DNA of 64,000 bases from HIMB114 sp008638005 (lineage in GTDB: Bacteria; Pseudomonadota; Alphaproteobacteria; Pelagibacterales; Pelagibacteraceae), in the NCBI GenBank assembly GCA_032681305.1, contig CP136340.1, forward strand, positions 558,001 through 622,000. The letters are read 5' to 3'. This document shows positions 16,072 to 25,437 of the stretch, in pieces (position 1 is the stretch's first letter; each line of letters starts with the position of its first letter). Made by a program: the position numbers and the translations under genes. The notes beneath the pieces were generated by a model that made no database searches, was not told the DNA's origin, and saw nothing but the letters and a program-made list of their open reading frames with translations.

Positions 16072-16425
16072 ATGTCATCAAAACTTGCCTTCCAGAGTTT
16101 GAGTGGAAGTGAAGAATTCAAATATGTACTATCTGGTAAAAAGCTAAGTACTCCCCTGTTTACTATTTATTATAAAGAAAAAAAAAATGACGATAAAGTA
16201 AACTCTATTATGCTTAGCTGTGTTGCTGCTAAAAAGTTAGGAAACGCGGTTAAAAGAAATAAAATGAGAAGAAGGTTAAAGATGGCAACTAGAAAAGCTA
16301 TAACAGAAATTAAAAAAAGTTTTCAAACTAGATTTAAATACGCGATCTTTGCAAAGCCAAAGATTTACGATGAAAAGTTTCAAAATATCGTAGATCAACT
16401 AGTTATAAAATTTAAATCAATCTAA
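16072..16425 (+). CDS. rnpA: Ribonuclease P protein component
   Basis: This 117-residue basic protein binds the RNase P RNA and helps mature tRNA 5' ends. The family motif appears as KKLGNAVKRNKMRRRLKMA (about 61-79), the RNR-type helix. The N-terminal half is more divergent, as is common. It sits between rpmH and yidD as in most bacteria. Confidence 0.93.
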   Translation: MSSKLAFQSLSGSEEFKYVLSGKKLSTPLFTIYYKEKKNDDKVNSIMLSCVAAKKLGNAVKRNKMRRRLKMATRKAITEIKKSFQTRFKYAIFAKPKIYDEKFQNIVDQLVIKFKSI

Positions 16426-16430
16426 AAAGA

Positions 16431-16682
16431 ATGATCACTAAAATCTTATCTAAAATAATCATCACGATCATTAAAACGTATAAATATTTAATTTCACCCC
16501 TGATTGGACATAATTGTCGTTTTTTGCCAACATGTTCTGACTATTTTATAGAATCTCTTCAAAAAAAAGGTTTTTTAAATGGAATGTATTCGGGTATTAA
16601 AAGGATTTTAAAATGTCATCCAATAACTTTTTTGGGTGGGAACTCTGGGTATGACCCAGTGGAGAAAAAAAATGGAAAATAA
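16431..16682 (+). CDS. yidD: Membrane protein insertion efficiency factor
   Basis: This 83-residue YidD protein assists YidC in membrane insertion. It has an N-terminal amphipathic/hydrophobic segment and the signature CRFLPTCSDY with conserved cysteines, followed by GIKRILKCHP and the GYDPV ending. It overlaps the start of yidC by 11 bases. Confidence 0.93.
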   Translation: MITKILSKIIITIIKTYKYLISPLIGHNCRFLPTCSDYFIESLQKKGFLNGMYSGIKRILKCHPITFLGGNSGYDPVEKKNGK

Positions 16683-18354
16683 AAATGTTCTTGCTGCTGT
16701 TGTTCTATCGACTGTAATCATTATGATGTGGCAGTTTTGGTACGGAGAGCCTGTTCCACAAAACCAAAATCAAGAACAAGTTCAAGAGCAACAATTAAAA
16801 GGTGATAAACCTTTAGCTCCAGCTATTTCCCAAAAAAAAATTGAAACAAAATTAACAAGATCAGATGCAATAAACGAAGGTGATAGATTAATAATAGAAA
16901 ACAAAAATATTAAAGGCTCTATATCTTTAACAGGTGCATTGATTGATGACTTAACGTTAAAAAATTATAATCAAGAAAATAACTCTGATACAAAAAAAGT
17001 AATTTTATTAAATCCAAAAAAATATGAACAAGCATATTTTTTAGAAACAGGCTGGGCAACTTCAGGCAATGAAATTGTTCCAGATAACCAATCTAAATGG
17101 AGTATCAAAGGTAATAAAGTTTTAAGCCCCAATAATCCTGTAACTCTAGAATGGGAAAATGGAAATGGCCTAACATTCATTAAAAAGTTTAATATTGATG
17201 ATCAATACTTAATTACAGTCAATGAAGAAGTAAAAAATACATCAACTCAAACCGTAAGTCTTTTTCATTACGCTCAGGTAACAAGACAACAAAAACCGGA
17301 TGTACAAAATTTTTATATTTTACATGAAGGTTTAATTGGCGTTGTTGATGAATCTTTAAATGAAGAAAATTATGATGATGTTCAAGATAAGAAAAAAAGT
17401 TACACAGGATCAAAAGGTTGGGTAGGTATAACAGATAAATATTGGTTAACTGCGGTTGTTCCAGAGAAAGGTAAAAATTTTAATGCAGAATTTGTTTATG
17501 ACAAAGCATTTAAAGCAAATTATATCATCACGGATCCAACTGTTATAAATGTAAATCAAACTGGCTCAAATACATCTAGTCTTTTTATAGGTGCAAAAGA
17601 AGTATCGATCGTTGATGGATATGCTGAAAATCTTGGATTCCATAAGTTTGATTTAGCTATTGACTGGGGATGGTTCCACTTTTTCACAAAGCCTTTGTTT
17701 TTTGTCATTGATTATTTATTCAAGTTAAGTGGTAACTTTGGAATAGCAATTATTCTATTAACTGCTGCAATTAGATTATTATTTTTCCCACTTGCAAATT
17801 ACTCTTTTGCATCAATGGCAAAAATGAAAGCGCTTCAACCAGAAATGCAAAGAATTAAAGATCTTTACAAGGATGACAAACAAAAAATTCAAATGGAGAT
17901 GATGAGTTTGTATAAAAAAGAAAAAGTCAATCCAGTCTCAGGTTGCTTACCGATTTTGATACAAATTCCTTTTTTCTTTGCAATTTATAAAATGCTTTTT
18001 GTTACCATTGAAATGAGACATGCTCCATTTTATGGATGGATCCAAGATTTATCAGCGCCTGATCCAACAAGTATATTTAATTTTTTTGGTTTAATTCCAT
18101 GGGACCCACCAAGTTTTCTAATGATTGGAGCTTGGCCCATTATTATGGGAATTACAATGTATGTTCAGCAAAAGCTAAACCCAGCACCACCTGATCCTAT
18201 TCAGGCCAAAATTTTTGCTTTTTTTCCTTTATTTTTAACAGTGCTATTAGCCTCTTTTCCTTCAGGGCTAGTAATTTACTGGTCAATAAATAACGTTCTG
18301 ACCATGGCGCAGCAATACGTCATTATCAAGAAGACAAAAATAAAAACTGCATAA
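16672..18354 (+). CDS. yidC: Membrane protein insertase YidC
   Basis: This protein of about 560 residues inserts and folds inner membrane proteins. It has an N-terminal membrane anchor (MENKNVLAAVVLSTVII...), a large periplasmic beta-domain as in Gram-negative YidC, and the conserved five-helix core beginning near GNFGIAIILLTAAIRLLFFPL, with the hydrophilic coiled-coil loop AKMKALQPEMQRIKDLY. I chose the ATG at 16672, preceded by GGAG, instead of an upstream ATG at 16636 lying further inside yidD. The stop overlaps the argB ATG (TAATG). Confidence 0.96.
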   Translation: MENKNVLAAVVLSTVIIMMWQFWYGEPVPQNQNQEQVQEQQLKGDKPLAPAISQKKIETKLTRSDAINEGDRLIIENKNIKGSISLTGALIDDLTLKNYNQENNSDTKKVILLNPKKYEQAYFLETGWATSGNEIVPDNQSKWSIKGNKVLSPNNPVTLEWENGNGLTFIKKFNIDDQYLITVNEEVKNTSTQTVSLFHYAQVTRQQKPDVQNFYILHEGLIGVVDESLNEENYDDVQDKKKSYTGSKGWVGITDKYWLTAVVPEKGKNFNAEFVYDKAFKANYIITDPTVINVNQTGSNTSSLFIGAKEVSIVDGYAENLGFHKFDLAIDWGWFHFFTKPLFFVIDYLFKLSGNFGIAIILLTAAIRLLFFPLANYSFASMAKMKALQPEMQRIKDLYKDDKQKIQMEMMSLYKKEKVNPVSGCLPILIQIPFFFAIYKMLFVTIEMRHAPFYGWIQDLSAPDPTSIFNFFGLIPWDPPSFLMIGAWPIIMGITMYVQQKLNPAPPDPIQAKIFAFFPLFLTVLLASFPSGLVIYWSINNVLTMAQQYVIIKKTKIKTA

Positions 18355-19214
18355 TGAACTTGGAAGACTTTTGGCCTCAAAAAGATGCGCCTACTTTACC
18401 TAATGCAAAACAATTTATAGAATTTTACAAAAATAAAAAAATTGTTTTAAAATATGGCGGTCAAGTCATGGCAAGTGATCAACTTACTAAAGCTTTTGCA
18501 CAAGACGCAGCCATTTGTAATTTAGTTGGAATCAAAAATTTAGTGATTCATGGTGGTGGCCCTCAAATACAAAAAAAACTTCAAGCTCAAAATATTCAAA
18601 GTAAATTTATTCTTGGCTTAAGAGTCACAGACGAAAATGTAATTAAAGTTGTGGAAGATGTACTATTAAATGAAATTAATCCTGAATTAGTCAATACAAT
18701 AAACCATTATAAAGCCAATGCAGAATCCGTAACCGCAAGAAATAAAAATAGTATTCTCAAAGTTAAAAAAGCAAAAAATCCTGAACTTGGATTTGTTGCC
18801 GATCCAGAAGAAATTGATGTTGAAAAACTTATAAATATTATTGATCAAAATAAAGTACCTGTCATAGCTCCAATGGGTTTGGGTGATAATGATCAAGTTT
18901 ATAATATTAATGCCGACACTGCCGCTGGTTCCATTGCTATTAAAATAAAAGCTGAGAGACTTTTGCTTATGACAGACGTTCCTGGAGTTAAAGACAAAAA
19001 TGGAAAATATATTTCAAAATTAACCACTTCTGAGGCACAAGAGCTTATTGATAATGAAACAATCACAGGTGGAATGATACCAAAAATTCAAACTTGTATT
19101 TCAGCAGTAAAAAATGGTGTTGGTGGAGTTGTAATTATTGATGGAACGAAACCCCACGCTGTTCTTCATGAGTTGTTTACAAATGAAGGTGCTGGTACAT
19201 TAATTATTGAATGA
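18354..19214 (+). CDS. argB: Acetylglutamate kinase
   Basis: This 286-residue enzyme phosphorylates N-acetylglutamate, the second step of arginine synthesis. The glycine-rich KYGGQVMA near residue 34, VIHGGGPQIQ near 64, and the C-terminal GGMIPKIQTC motif are typical of the amino-acid-kinase fold. The lysine before the first glycine loop is present. It overlaps yidC by one base and the HAD gene by four, so it is translated as part of this run. Confidence 0.95.
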   Translation: MNLEDFWPQKDAPTLPNAKQFIEFYKNKKIVLKYGGQVMASDQLTKAFAQDAAICNLVGIKNLVIHGGGPQIQKKLQAQNIQSKFILGLRVTDENVIKVVEDVLLNEINPELVNTINHYKANAESVTARNKNSILKVKKAKNPELGFVADPEEIDVEKLINIIDQNKVPVIAPMGLGDNDQVYNINADTAAGSIAIKIKAERLLLMTDVPGVKDKNGKYISKLTTSEAQELIDNETITGGMIPKIQTCISAVKNGVGGVVIIDGTKPHAVLHELFTNEGAGTLIIE

Positions 19215-19882
19215 AAGAACTCGCAGCTATCAAACACTGGATATTTGATTTGGACAACACATTGTATTCTTCAACTACAAATGTATTTGGAAAAATTGAT
19301 AAGAAAATGTGCGAATTTATTATGGAAAATTTAAATGTCTCAAGGGAAGAGGCGTTAAAAATCAAAAACAATTATTTTCATGCACACGGTACAACACTGA
19401 ATGGATTGATGAAAAAACATAACATTGATGCTCATCATTTTTTAGAATTTGTTCACGATATAGATTATAGTTTTTTAAAGGAAAACCCTGAATTAAATCA
19501 AGAGATTAAAAATTTACCTGGCGATAAAATAATTTTTACAAATGGATCGAAAAAACATGCTGAGCGAGTTATTGATAGGCTTGGTATTCAAAATAATTTT
19601 GATAAAATATTTGATATTGCTGATTGTGATTTTATTCCAAAACCAGAGATCGAACCTTATCAAAAACTTATCTCTAGATATAATATTGAATGTGAGAAAA
19701 GTATATTTGTTGAAGATATTGCTAAAAATTTAGAACCTGCTCATAAACTTGGAATGAAAACAGCCTGGATTGAAAATGATGATCCTTACTGTAAAAAAGG
19801 ATTTGATGGAAATCACGTACATTATAAGGTAAAGGATCTTACGGATTTTTTAAAACAAACTAATAAAATAATAGGTCAATAA
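19211..19882 (+). CDS. HAD-family pyrimidine 5'-nucleotidase-like phosphatase
   Basis: This 223-residue HAD hydrolase has motif I FDLDNTLYS (Asp13 and Asp15), motif II TNGSKKHA, a lysine in PKPEIEPY, and motif III FVEDIAKNL. The DNTLY form is that of the SDT1/PpsR pyrimidine 5'-nucleotidase subgroup, which dephosphorylates pyrimidine nucleotides or related compounds. This gene commonly accompanies argB and dapD in alphaproteobacteria. It overlaps both neighbours (ATGA with argB, TAATG with dapD). Confidence 0.88.
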   Translation: MKELAAIKHWIFDLDNTLYSSTTNVFGKIDKKMCEFIMENLNVSREEALKIKNNYFHAHGTTLNGLMKKHNIDAHHFLEFVHDIDYSFLKENPELNQEIKNLPGDKIIFTNGSKKHAERVIDRLGIQNNFDKIFDIADCDFIPKPEIEPYQKLISRYNIECEKSIFVEDIAKNLEPAHKLGMKTAWIENDDPYCKKGFDGNHVHYKVKDLTDFLKQTNKIIGQ

Positions 19883-20691
19883 TGGAAAAAATTATCAACG
19901 AAGCTTGGGATAACAGAGATCAAATAAGCAGTAATTCAGATCCTTCTATCTTAAATGCAATAAAAGAAACTATTTTGAAAGTTGATCAAGGAAAATTAAG
20001 AGTAGCTGAAAAAAAAGATAGCGAATGGGTTGTTCGTCAGTGGATCAAAAAAGCAATATTATTAAGTTTTAGAACAAACGAAATGGAAGCGATAAGTGGT
20101 CCATATACTGTTTGGTGGGATAAAGTTAAAGGTAAAACAAGTGGATGGGAAAAGTCTGATTTTATTAAAGCAGGATTTAGAAAAGTTCCAAATGCAGTCG
20201 TTAGACATGGATCATTTATTGCTAAAAATGTTGTGCTCATGCCATCATTTGTAAATGTGGGAGCTTATGTAGACGAAGGAACGATGATTGATACTTGGGC
20301 GTCTGTAGGTTCATGCGCACAAGTTGGAAAAAATTGTCATGTTTCAGGTGGAGCGGGTATTGGCGGTGTATTAGAGCCAATGCAAGCAAATCCAACCATT
20401 ATTGAAGATAACTGTTTTATTGGAGCTAGATCAGAAATTGTTGAAGGTGTAATCGTTGGAGAGGGATCTGTGATTTCTATGGGTGTATTTATTGGTCAAT
20501 CAACAAAAATTGTAAACAGGGAAAGTGGTGAAACTATTTATGGAAAAATTCCACCCTACTCAGTTGTTGTTCCGGGCTCTCTTCCAGATAAAAATGGAAA
20601 AGGACCAAGTTTATACTGCGCGGTTATAGTTAAAACGGTTGATGAAAAAACTAGAAGTAAAACTTCAATTAACGATTTATTGAGAGACTAG
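19882..20691 (+). CDS. dapD: Tetrahydrodipicolinate N-succinyltransferase
   Basis: This 269-residue enzyme succinylates tetrahydrodipicolinate in the DAP/lysine pathway. It has an N-terminal helical domain and a left-handed beta-helix with hexapeptide repeats (FVNVGAYVDEGTMIDTWASVG region, about 119-139) and a C-terminal NGKGPSLYCAVIVK segment. The length matches. It is directly followed by dapE, the enzyme two steps later, after 3 bases. Confidence 0.96.
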   Translation: MEKIINEAWDNRDQISSNSDPSILNAIKETILKVDQGKLRVAEKKDSEWVVRQWIKKAILLSFRTNEMEAISGPYTVWWDKVKGKTSGWEKSDFIKAGFRKVPNAVVRHGSFIAKNVVLMPSFVNVGAYVDEGTMIDTWASVGSCAQVGKNCHVSGGAGIGGVLEPMQANPTIIEDNCFIGARSEIVEGVIVGEGSVISMGVFIGQSTKIVNRESGETIYGKIPPYSVVVPGSLPDKNGKGPSLYCAVIVKTVDEKTRSKTSINDLLRD

Positions 20692-20694
20692 TCT

Positions 20695-21855
20695 ATGAGT
20701 AAGCTAATTGATGAAATTAGATTTACTCAAGAGTTAATCAAAAAACCTAGTGTTACTCCTAAAGATTATGGAGCAATCAAAGTTGTCGCAAACCATTTAA
20801 AAAAATTAGGTTTCAAATGTAAATTTATGTCTTTTCAAGAAAAAGGCACAGATAAAATAATTAATCTTTATGCAAAATTGGGAAGTCAATCTCCTAATTT
20901 ATGTTTTGCGGGGCACACCGATGTTGTGCCAGTTGGTGATCTACCATCATGGACCACAAATCCATTTGGTGCAAAAATTAAAAAAGGTTTTCTTTATGGA
21001 CGCGGTGTAAGCGATATGAAAGGTGGAATTGGATGCTTTGTTGCTGCTGTAAGTGAATTTTTACATAAAAATAAAAAATTTAAAGGCTCAATAAGTTTTT
21101 TAATCACAGGCGATGAGGAGGGAATTGCAGTTAATGGAACAAAAAAAGTTATCGAATATTTAAAAAAGAAAAAAGAAAAAATCGATTTTTGTATTGTTGG
21201 AGAGCCATCAAATAGAAAAAAATTGGGACAAATGATCAAAATCGGTAGAAGAGGAAGTATTACAACTCATCTTACCGTCAAGGGAAAGCAAGGCCATATC
21301 GCTTATCCCTTTGAGGCGTTAAATCCATCTACACCCTTAATCAAAATTCTAGACGAATTAAAATCAAAACCACTGGATAAGGGAAATAAAAATTTTCAAC
21401 CATCAAATTTAGAAATTACTAAAATACAAATAAATAATAGTGCTGATAATGTGATTCCTGCAAGAGCAACAGCTACATTTAATATTAGATACAACAACCT
21501 TCATACTTTTAGTTCACTAAAAAAAAATATTTTAAAAATCATTAATAAATTTGAAAAAAAATATAAATGCAAAACTGAAACTAAGTTTATCGGAACAGGA
21601 ACTGCTTTTCTTACTAAACCTAATAATACTGTTAAAAATATTCAAAAAATTATTCAAAAGGAAACAGGACAAAAAACATTATTATCAACCACTGGCGGTA
21701 CCTCTGATGCAAGATTTATAAAGGATATTGCCCCGTGTATTGAATTTGGCCTTGTTGGAAATACTATGCACCAAGTTGATGAAAGATCGTCAATTAAAGA
21801 TATGAAAAAATTAAAACAAGTTTATTTAAAAATTATTAAAAATTTTTTTAATTGA
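20695..21855 (+). CDS. dapE: Succinyl-diaminopimelate desuccinylase
   Basis: This 386-residue M20-family metallohydrolase removes succinate to yield LL-DAP for lysine and peptidoglycan. Metal-site motifs are FAGHTDVVPVGD (about 75), GRGVSDMKGG (about 103) and ITGDEEG (about 137), and STTGGTSDARF near the C-terminus is the DapE signature. It follows dapD and overlaps the next gene by 4 bases. Confidence 0.95.
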   Translation: MSKLIDEIRFTQELIKKPSVTPKDYGAIKVVANHLKKLGFKCKFMSFQEKGTDKIINLYAKLGSQSPNLCFAGHTDVVPVGDLPSWTTNPFGAKIKKGFLYGRGVSDMKGGIGCFVAAVSEFLHKNKKFKGSISFLITGDEEGIAVNGTKKVIEYLKKKKEKIDFCIVGEPSNRKKLGQMIKIGRRGSITTHLTVKGKQGHIAYPFEALNPSTPLIKILDELKSKPLDKGNKNFQPSNLEITKIQINNSADNVIPARATATFNIRYNNLHTFSSLKKNILKIINKFEKKYKCKTETKFIGTGTAFLTKPNNTVKNIQKIIQKETGQKTLLSTTGGTSDARFIKDIAPCIEFGLVGNTMHQVDERSSIKDMKKLKQVYLKIIKNFFN

Positions 21856-22775
21856 AAACTTCTATAATCACATCAAATACTTATCAAAATCACAATACTG
21901 GCGCTGGTCACCCTGAAAGAGTAGATAGAGTTAAAGTTGTAAATGAAGAATTAAAAAAATTTGATAAGCAAGTAAAATGGTTTGAACCTGAGGCTTATGA
22001 CCATACAATAATTGAAAAAGTTCATAGTAAAAATTATCTTGATAACTTATCAAAATCATTTCCTGAAAGTGGTATTCAATTTTTAGATGGAGATACCGTT
22101 GTGTCTCCCGGTTCACATCATGCAGCTTTAGATGCCGTAGGATCTATTATTTTAGGTATCGACCAAGTGATTAATAAAAAATTTAAAAATAGTTTTTGCT
22201 CTGTTAGGCCTCCAGGCCATCATGCGGAAAGTAATAAAGCAATGGGCTTTTGTATTTATAACAATGTTGCTATAGGTGCTGCTTATCTTTTACACGAGCA
22301 TAAATATAAAAAAGTTGCAATTATTGATTATGACGTCCACCATGGAAATGGTACGCAGGAGATATTTTATAACAATCCAAATGTTCTTTATATTTCTACA
22401 CATCAATACCCCTTTTATCCTGGTACAGGTTCGCAAAAAGAGACAGGATTGGATGATAACATTTTAAATATACCTCTGGAATCGGGAACGAATTCAAAAG
22501 ATTATTTTAATAGTTTTGAGAATGTCTTAAAAAAAATTAAATTATATAAACCAGATTTTATTTTACTTTCTTCTGGTTTTGATGCTCACATGGACGATCC
22601 GTTGGCTCAAATTAATTTAAAATCTCAAGATTTTTATGAAATTACTAAAAGAATTTTAATAGTTGCAAATGAGGTCTGTGATGGACGAATTGTTTCAATC
22701 TTAGAGGGCGGCTATAACCTTGATGCTTTAAGAGAAAGTGCATACATGCATGTAAAAGCATTATTGGAGATCTAG
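21852..22775 (+). CDS. Class II histone deacetylase-like / acetylpolyamine amidohydrolase family protein
   Basis: This 307-residue zinc amidohydrolase has the family motifs HPERVDR (about 20), RPPGHHAE (about 119) and DYDVHHGNGTQ (about 157). The active-site His pair and the metal-binding Asp/His (DVHHG, later SSGFDAH) are intact. Bacterial members deacetylate polyamines or other small amides; the substrate is not readable. The only available start is a TTG overlapping the dapE stop. Its 3' end overlaps the convergent acetoacetyl-CoA synthetase gene by 15 bases. Confidence 0.88.
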   Translation: MKTSIITSNTYQNHNTGAGHPERVDRVKVVNEELKKFDKQVKWFEPEAYDHTIIEKVHSKNYLDNLSKSFPESGIQFLDGDTVVSPGSHHAALDAVGSIILGIDQVINKKFKNSFCSVRPPGHHAESNKAMGFCIYNNVAIGAAYLLHEHKYKKVAIIDYDVHHGNGTQEIFYNNPNVLYISTHQYPFYPGTGSQKETGLDDNILNIPLESGTNSKDYFNSFENVLKKIKLYKPDFILLSSGFDAHMDDPLAQINLKSQDFYEITKRILIVANEVCDGRIVSILEGGYNLDALRESAYMHVKALLEI

Positions 22776-24704
22776 ATTTTTAAAATAATCTAATGCTTCT
22801 GGATTAGCTAAGGCTTCAACATTTGTAATTGTTTCTTTATTTAATATTTTTCGAACTGCAATTTCAACAATTTTGCCACTTTTAGTTCTTGGGATATCTG
22901 GGCAATTTCTAATAACAGATGGAACATGGCGCGGAGAACAGTTTGTTCTAATTTTAGATTTAATTTTTTTAACAAAGTCTTCAGTAAGTTCAAAATTTTC
23001 TCTTAATTTTACAAACAAAACAATTCTGACATCATCGTTATAGTTCTGCCCTACAACCAAAGCTTCAGTCACTTCATCAAAACTTTCTACCTGACGATAA
23101 ATTTCTGCAGTTCCAATTCTTACTCCACCTGGTTTTAAAGTGGCATCTGACCTACCATGAATAATAAAACCATCATTTTTAGTTTTCTGAATGTAATCTG
23201 CATGGTACCAAGTATTTTGATATTTTTCAAAATAAGCTGACAAAATTTTCTTTTCATCTGGATCATTCCAAAACATTACAGGCATTGATGGAAATGGTTG
23301 TTTAACAACCAGCTCTCCTTTTTCATAATCGTTAATGGATTTTCCACTATCATCAAAAATATCAATATCGATACCAAGACTAGGTCCTTGAATTTCTCCA
23401 GACAAAACAGGTTGAAGAATATTACCAATAACCAAACAACCAACTACATCTGTTCCTCCACTTATAGATGATAAGTGCAAATCTTGCTTTATATGTTTGT
23501 AAACGTAATCAAAACTTTCACTGACTAACGGTGAACCTGTTGAGGTGATTGTTCTAAGATTTGATAAATCATATTGTTTTGAATTAAATTTTTCATTTTT
23601 TAAATGATCAATATATTTAGCCCCAACGCCAAATAAGGTAAATTTATATTTTGATGCATAATCTACTAATCTATCAATTGATGGGAAGAATGGAGATCCA
23701 TCATATAGATAAATACTAGCTCCACATGATAAAGCGGCGACTTGCCAATTCCACATCATCCATCCTGTTGTTGTAAAATAAAATACACGGTCATTTTCTT
23801 TTACATCACAGTGAATAGATAACTCTTTTTTTTGCTCAATTAATGCATTACCGCTTCCATGAACTATACATTTTGGCACTCCTGTAGTTCCGCTGGAATA
23901 AAGAATATAAACAGGATGGTTAAACTCAAACTTCTCAAACTCTTCATTCAAATTAGATGTTTCTAAAATTTTATAAAAATTCTCATATTCATGATTTGAG
24001 CTTTCATTCTTATCATAATTAAAAACAATAACTTTCTTGATTGAAGGTATTGCTTCCAAAATAGCTGGGATACGATTTAAGATATCTATTTTTTTTCCAT
24101 TATAATTATATTGATCACACGTAACTAAAATTTTAGGTTCAATTTGTTTAAAGCGATCTATTACGCCTTGAATGCCAAAATCCGGTGAACAACTAGACCA
24201 AATTAACCCATTTTTTGATGTTGCTAAAAAGCTAACAATTGTTTCAATCGTATTGGGGACATATCCCGCAATTCGATCTCCTTTTTTAAGATCAAAAAAT
24301 TTAAAAAAAGAAGATAATTTTTTTACATTAATATTTAATTGTTCCCAGGATATATTTTCATGCTCTCCATTTTCTTTTAAGCTGTGAATGGCTATCTCAT
24401 CATTATTTTTACTAAGTAAATTCTCAGCAAAATTTAATTTTGAATCTTTGAAAAATTTATTTCTGTGAAAGATTTTATCTTTTGAAATTATTTGAGAACC
24501 CTTATCACCTTTGATCTCGCCAAAATCCCAATACTCACTCCAAAATTTTTCAAGATTATTTACTGACCATTTGTGAAATTTTTGAAAGTTATCTTCAAAA
24601 TTAATATTGTATTTTTTTTCTATTAAGTTTGAAAATTTTTTTATATTAGAATTTTTTATAGTTTCTGAACTAGCTGTCCAAAGTTGAGTGTTTTTTTTAT
24701 TCAT
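22761..24704 (-). CDS. aacS: Acetoacetyl-CoA synthetase
   Basis: This 647-residue ANL-superfamily ligase activates acetoacetate to acetoacetyl-CoA for ketone-body or PHB-derived carbon use. It has the N-terminal ACAS region (FWSEYWDFGEIKG), the ATP-binding loop YSSGTTGVPKCIVHGSG, and the C-terminal GRSDATLKPGGVRIGTAEIY and PRTKSGKIVE motifs with the catalytic lysine. The GTAEIYR form favours acetoacetyl- over acetyl-CoA synthetase. It overlaps truA by 8 bases. Confidence 0.92.
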   Translation of the reverse strand: MNKKNTQLWTASSETIKNSNIKKFSNLIEKKYNINFEDNFQKFHKWSVNNLEKFWSEYWDFGEIKGDKGSQIISKDKIFHRNKFFKDSKLNFAENLLSKNNDEIAIHSLKENGEHENISWEQLNINVKKLSSFFKFFDLKKGDRIAGYVPNTIETIVSFLATSKNGLIWSSCSPDFGIQGVIDRFKQIEPKILVTCDQYNYNGKKIDILNRIPAILEAIPSIKKVIVFNYDKNESSNHEYENFYKILETSNLNEEFEKFEFNHPVYILYSSGTTGVPKCIVHGSGNALIEQKKELSIHCDVKENDRVFYFTTTGWMMWNWQVAALSCGASIYLYDGSPFFPSIDRLVDYASKYKFTLFGVGAKYIDHLKNEKFNSKQYDLSNLRTITSTGSPLVSESFDYVYKHIKQDLHLSSISGGTDVVGCLVIGNILQPVLSGEIQGPSLGIDIDIFDDSGKSINDYEKGELVVKQPFPSMPVMFWNDPDEKKILSAYFEKYQNTWYHADYIQKTKNDGFIIHGRSDATLKPGGVRIGTAEIYRQVESFDEVTEALVVGQNYNDDVRIVLFVKLRENFELTEDFVKKIKSKIRTNCSPRHVPSVIRNCPDIPRTKSGKIVEIAVRKILNKETITNVEALANPEALDYFKNLDLQ

Positions 24705-25437
24705 ATTGAACGTTTTCTAAATAAAGACCACAAGCTGGAGCTGGGCTAGCACAGTTTTTTCTATTTTTTGATAATAATGATTTTTTAAGATCGTTTAAAG
24801 ACCATTTTTTTTCACCTACATTTTTAATTGCCCCTACAATTGATCTCACCTGATGTTGTAAAAAAGATCTTGATTTAATGCGATAAATAATTTCATCACC
24901 TTTTTTTTCTATTTGTGAATGAATAATTTCTCGTATTGGAGAATTTGCTTCACATGAAGAAGAACGGAATGTTGTAAAATCATGTACTCCTAAGAAAACT
25001 GAAGCAGCTTCATTCATTAAGTCAAAATCCAATTTCTTGCTGATATGCCAAGCTTTTTGCTCCAAAATAGCGGGTGGTGATGCTCTGTTTAATATTTTAT
25101 AAAAATACGTTCTTAATATAGCACTTCTTCTTGCATCAAAATTCTTTTCAACTCTTTCTATTTTTAAAATACTGATATGATTTTTTTTTAAAAAGTGATT
25201 TAAACTATTAGTGACTTTGCCACTTTCAATTTCTAAATTAATATCAAAATGAAAAACTTGTCCAAGCGCATGAACACCAGAGTCAGTTCTTCCGGATCCA
25301 AAAATTTCAATTTTACCAAGACTTATTTCTTTAAATGAGTTTTGAATACACTGTTGAATTGTATTTCCATTAGGTTGAGATTGCCAACCATTAAAACCTG
25401 ATCCATCATATTCTACAACAGCCTTGTAACGATACAT
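24697..25437 (-). CDS. truA: tRNA pseudouridine synthase A
   Basis: This 246-residue enzyme makes pseudouridines 38-40 in tRNA anticodon arms. The catalytic aspartate lies in SGRTDSGVHALGQV, and EYDGSGFNGWQ at the N-terminus and the FLQHQVRSIVGAI motif near the C-terminus are typical. It overlaps fmt by one base and belongs to the truA-fmt-def unit. Confidence 0.96.
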   Translation of the reverse strand: MYRYKAVVEYDGSGFNGWQSQPNGNTIQQCIQNSFKEISLGKIEIFGSGRTDSGVHALGQVFHFDINLEIESGKVTNSLNHFLKKNHISILKIERVEKNFDARRSAILRTYFYKILNRASPPAILEQKAWHISKKLDFDLMNEAASVFLGVHDFTTFRSSSCEANSPIREIIHSQIEKKGDEIIYRIKSRSFLQHQVRSIVGAIKNVGEKKWSLNDLKKSLLSKNRKNCASPAPACGLYLENVQYE

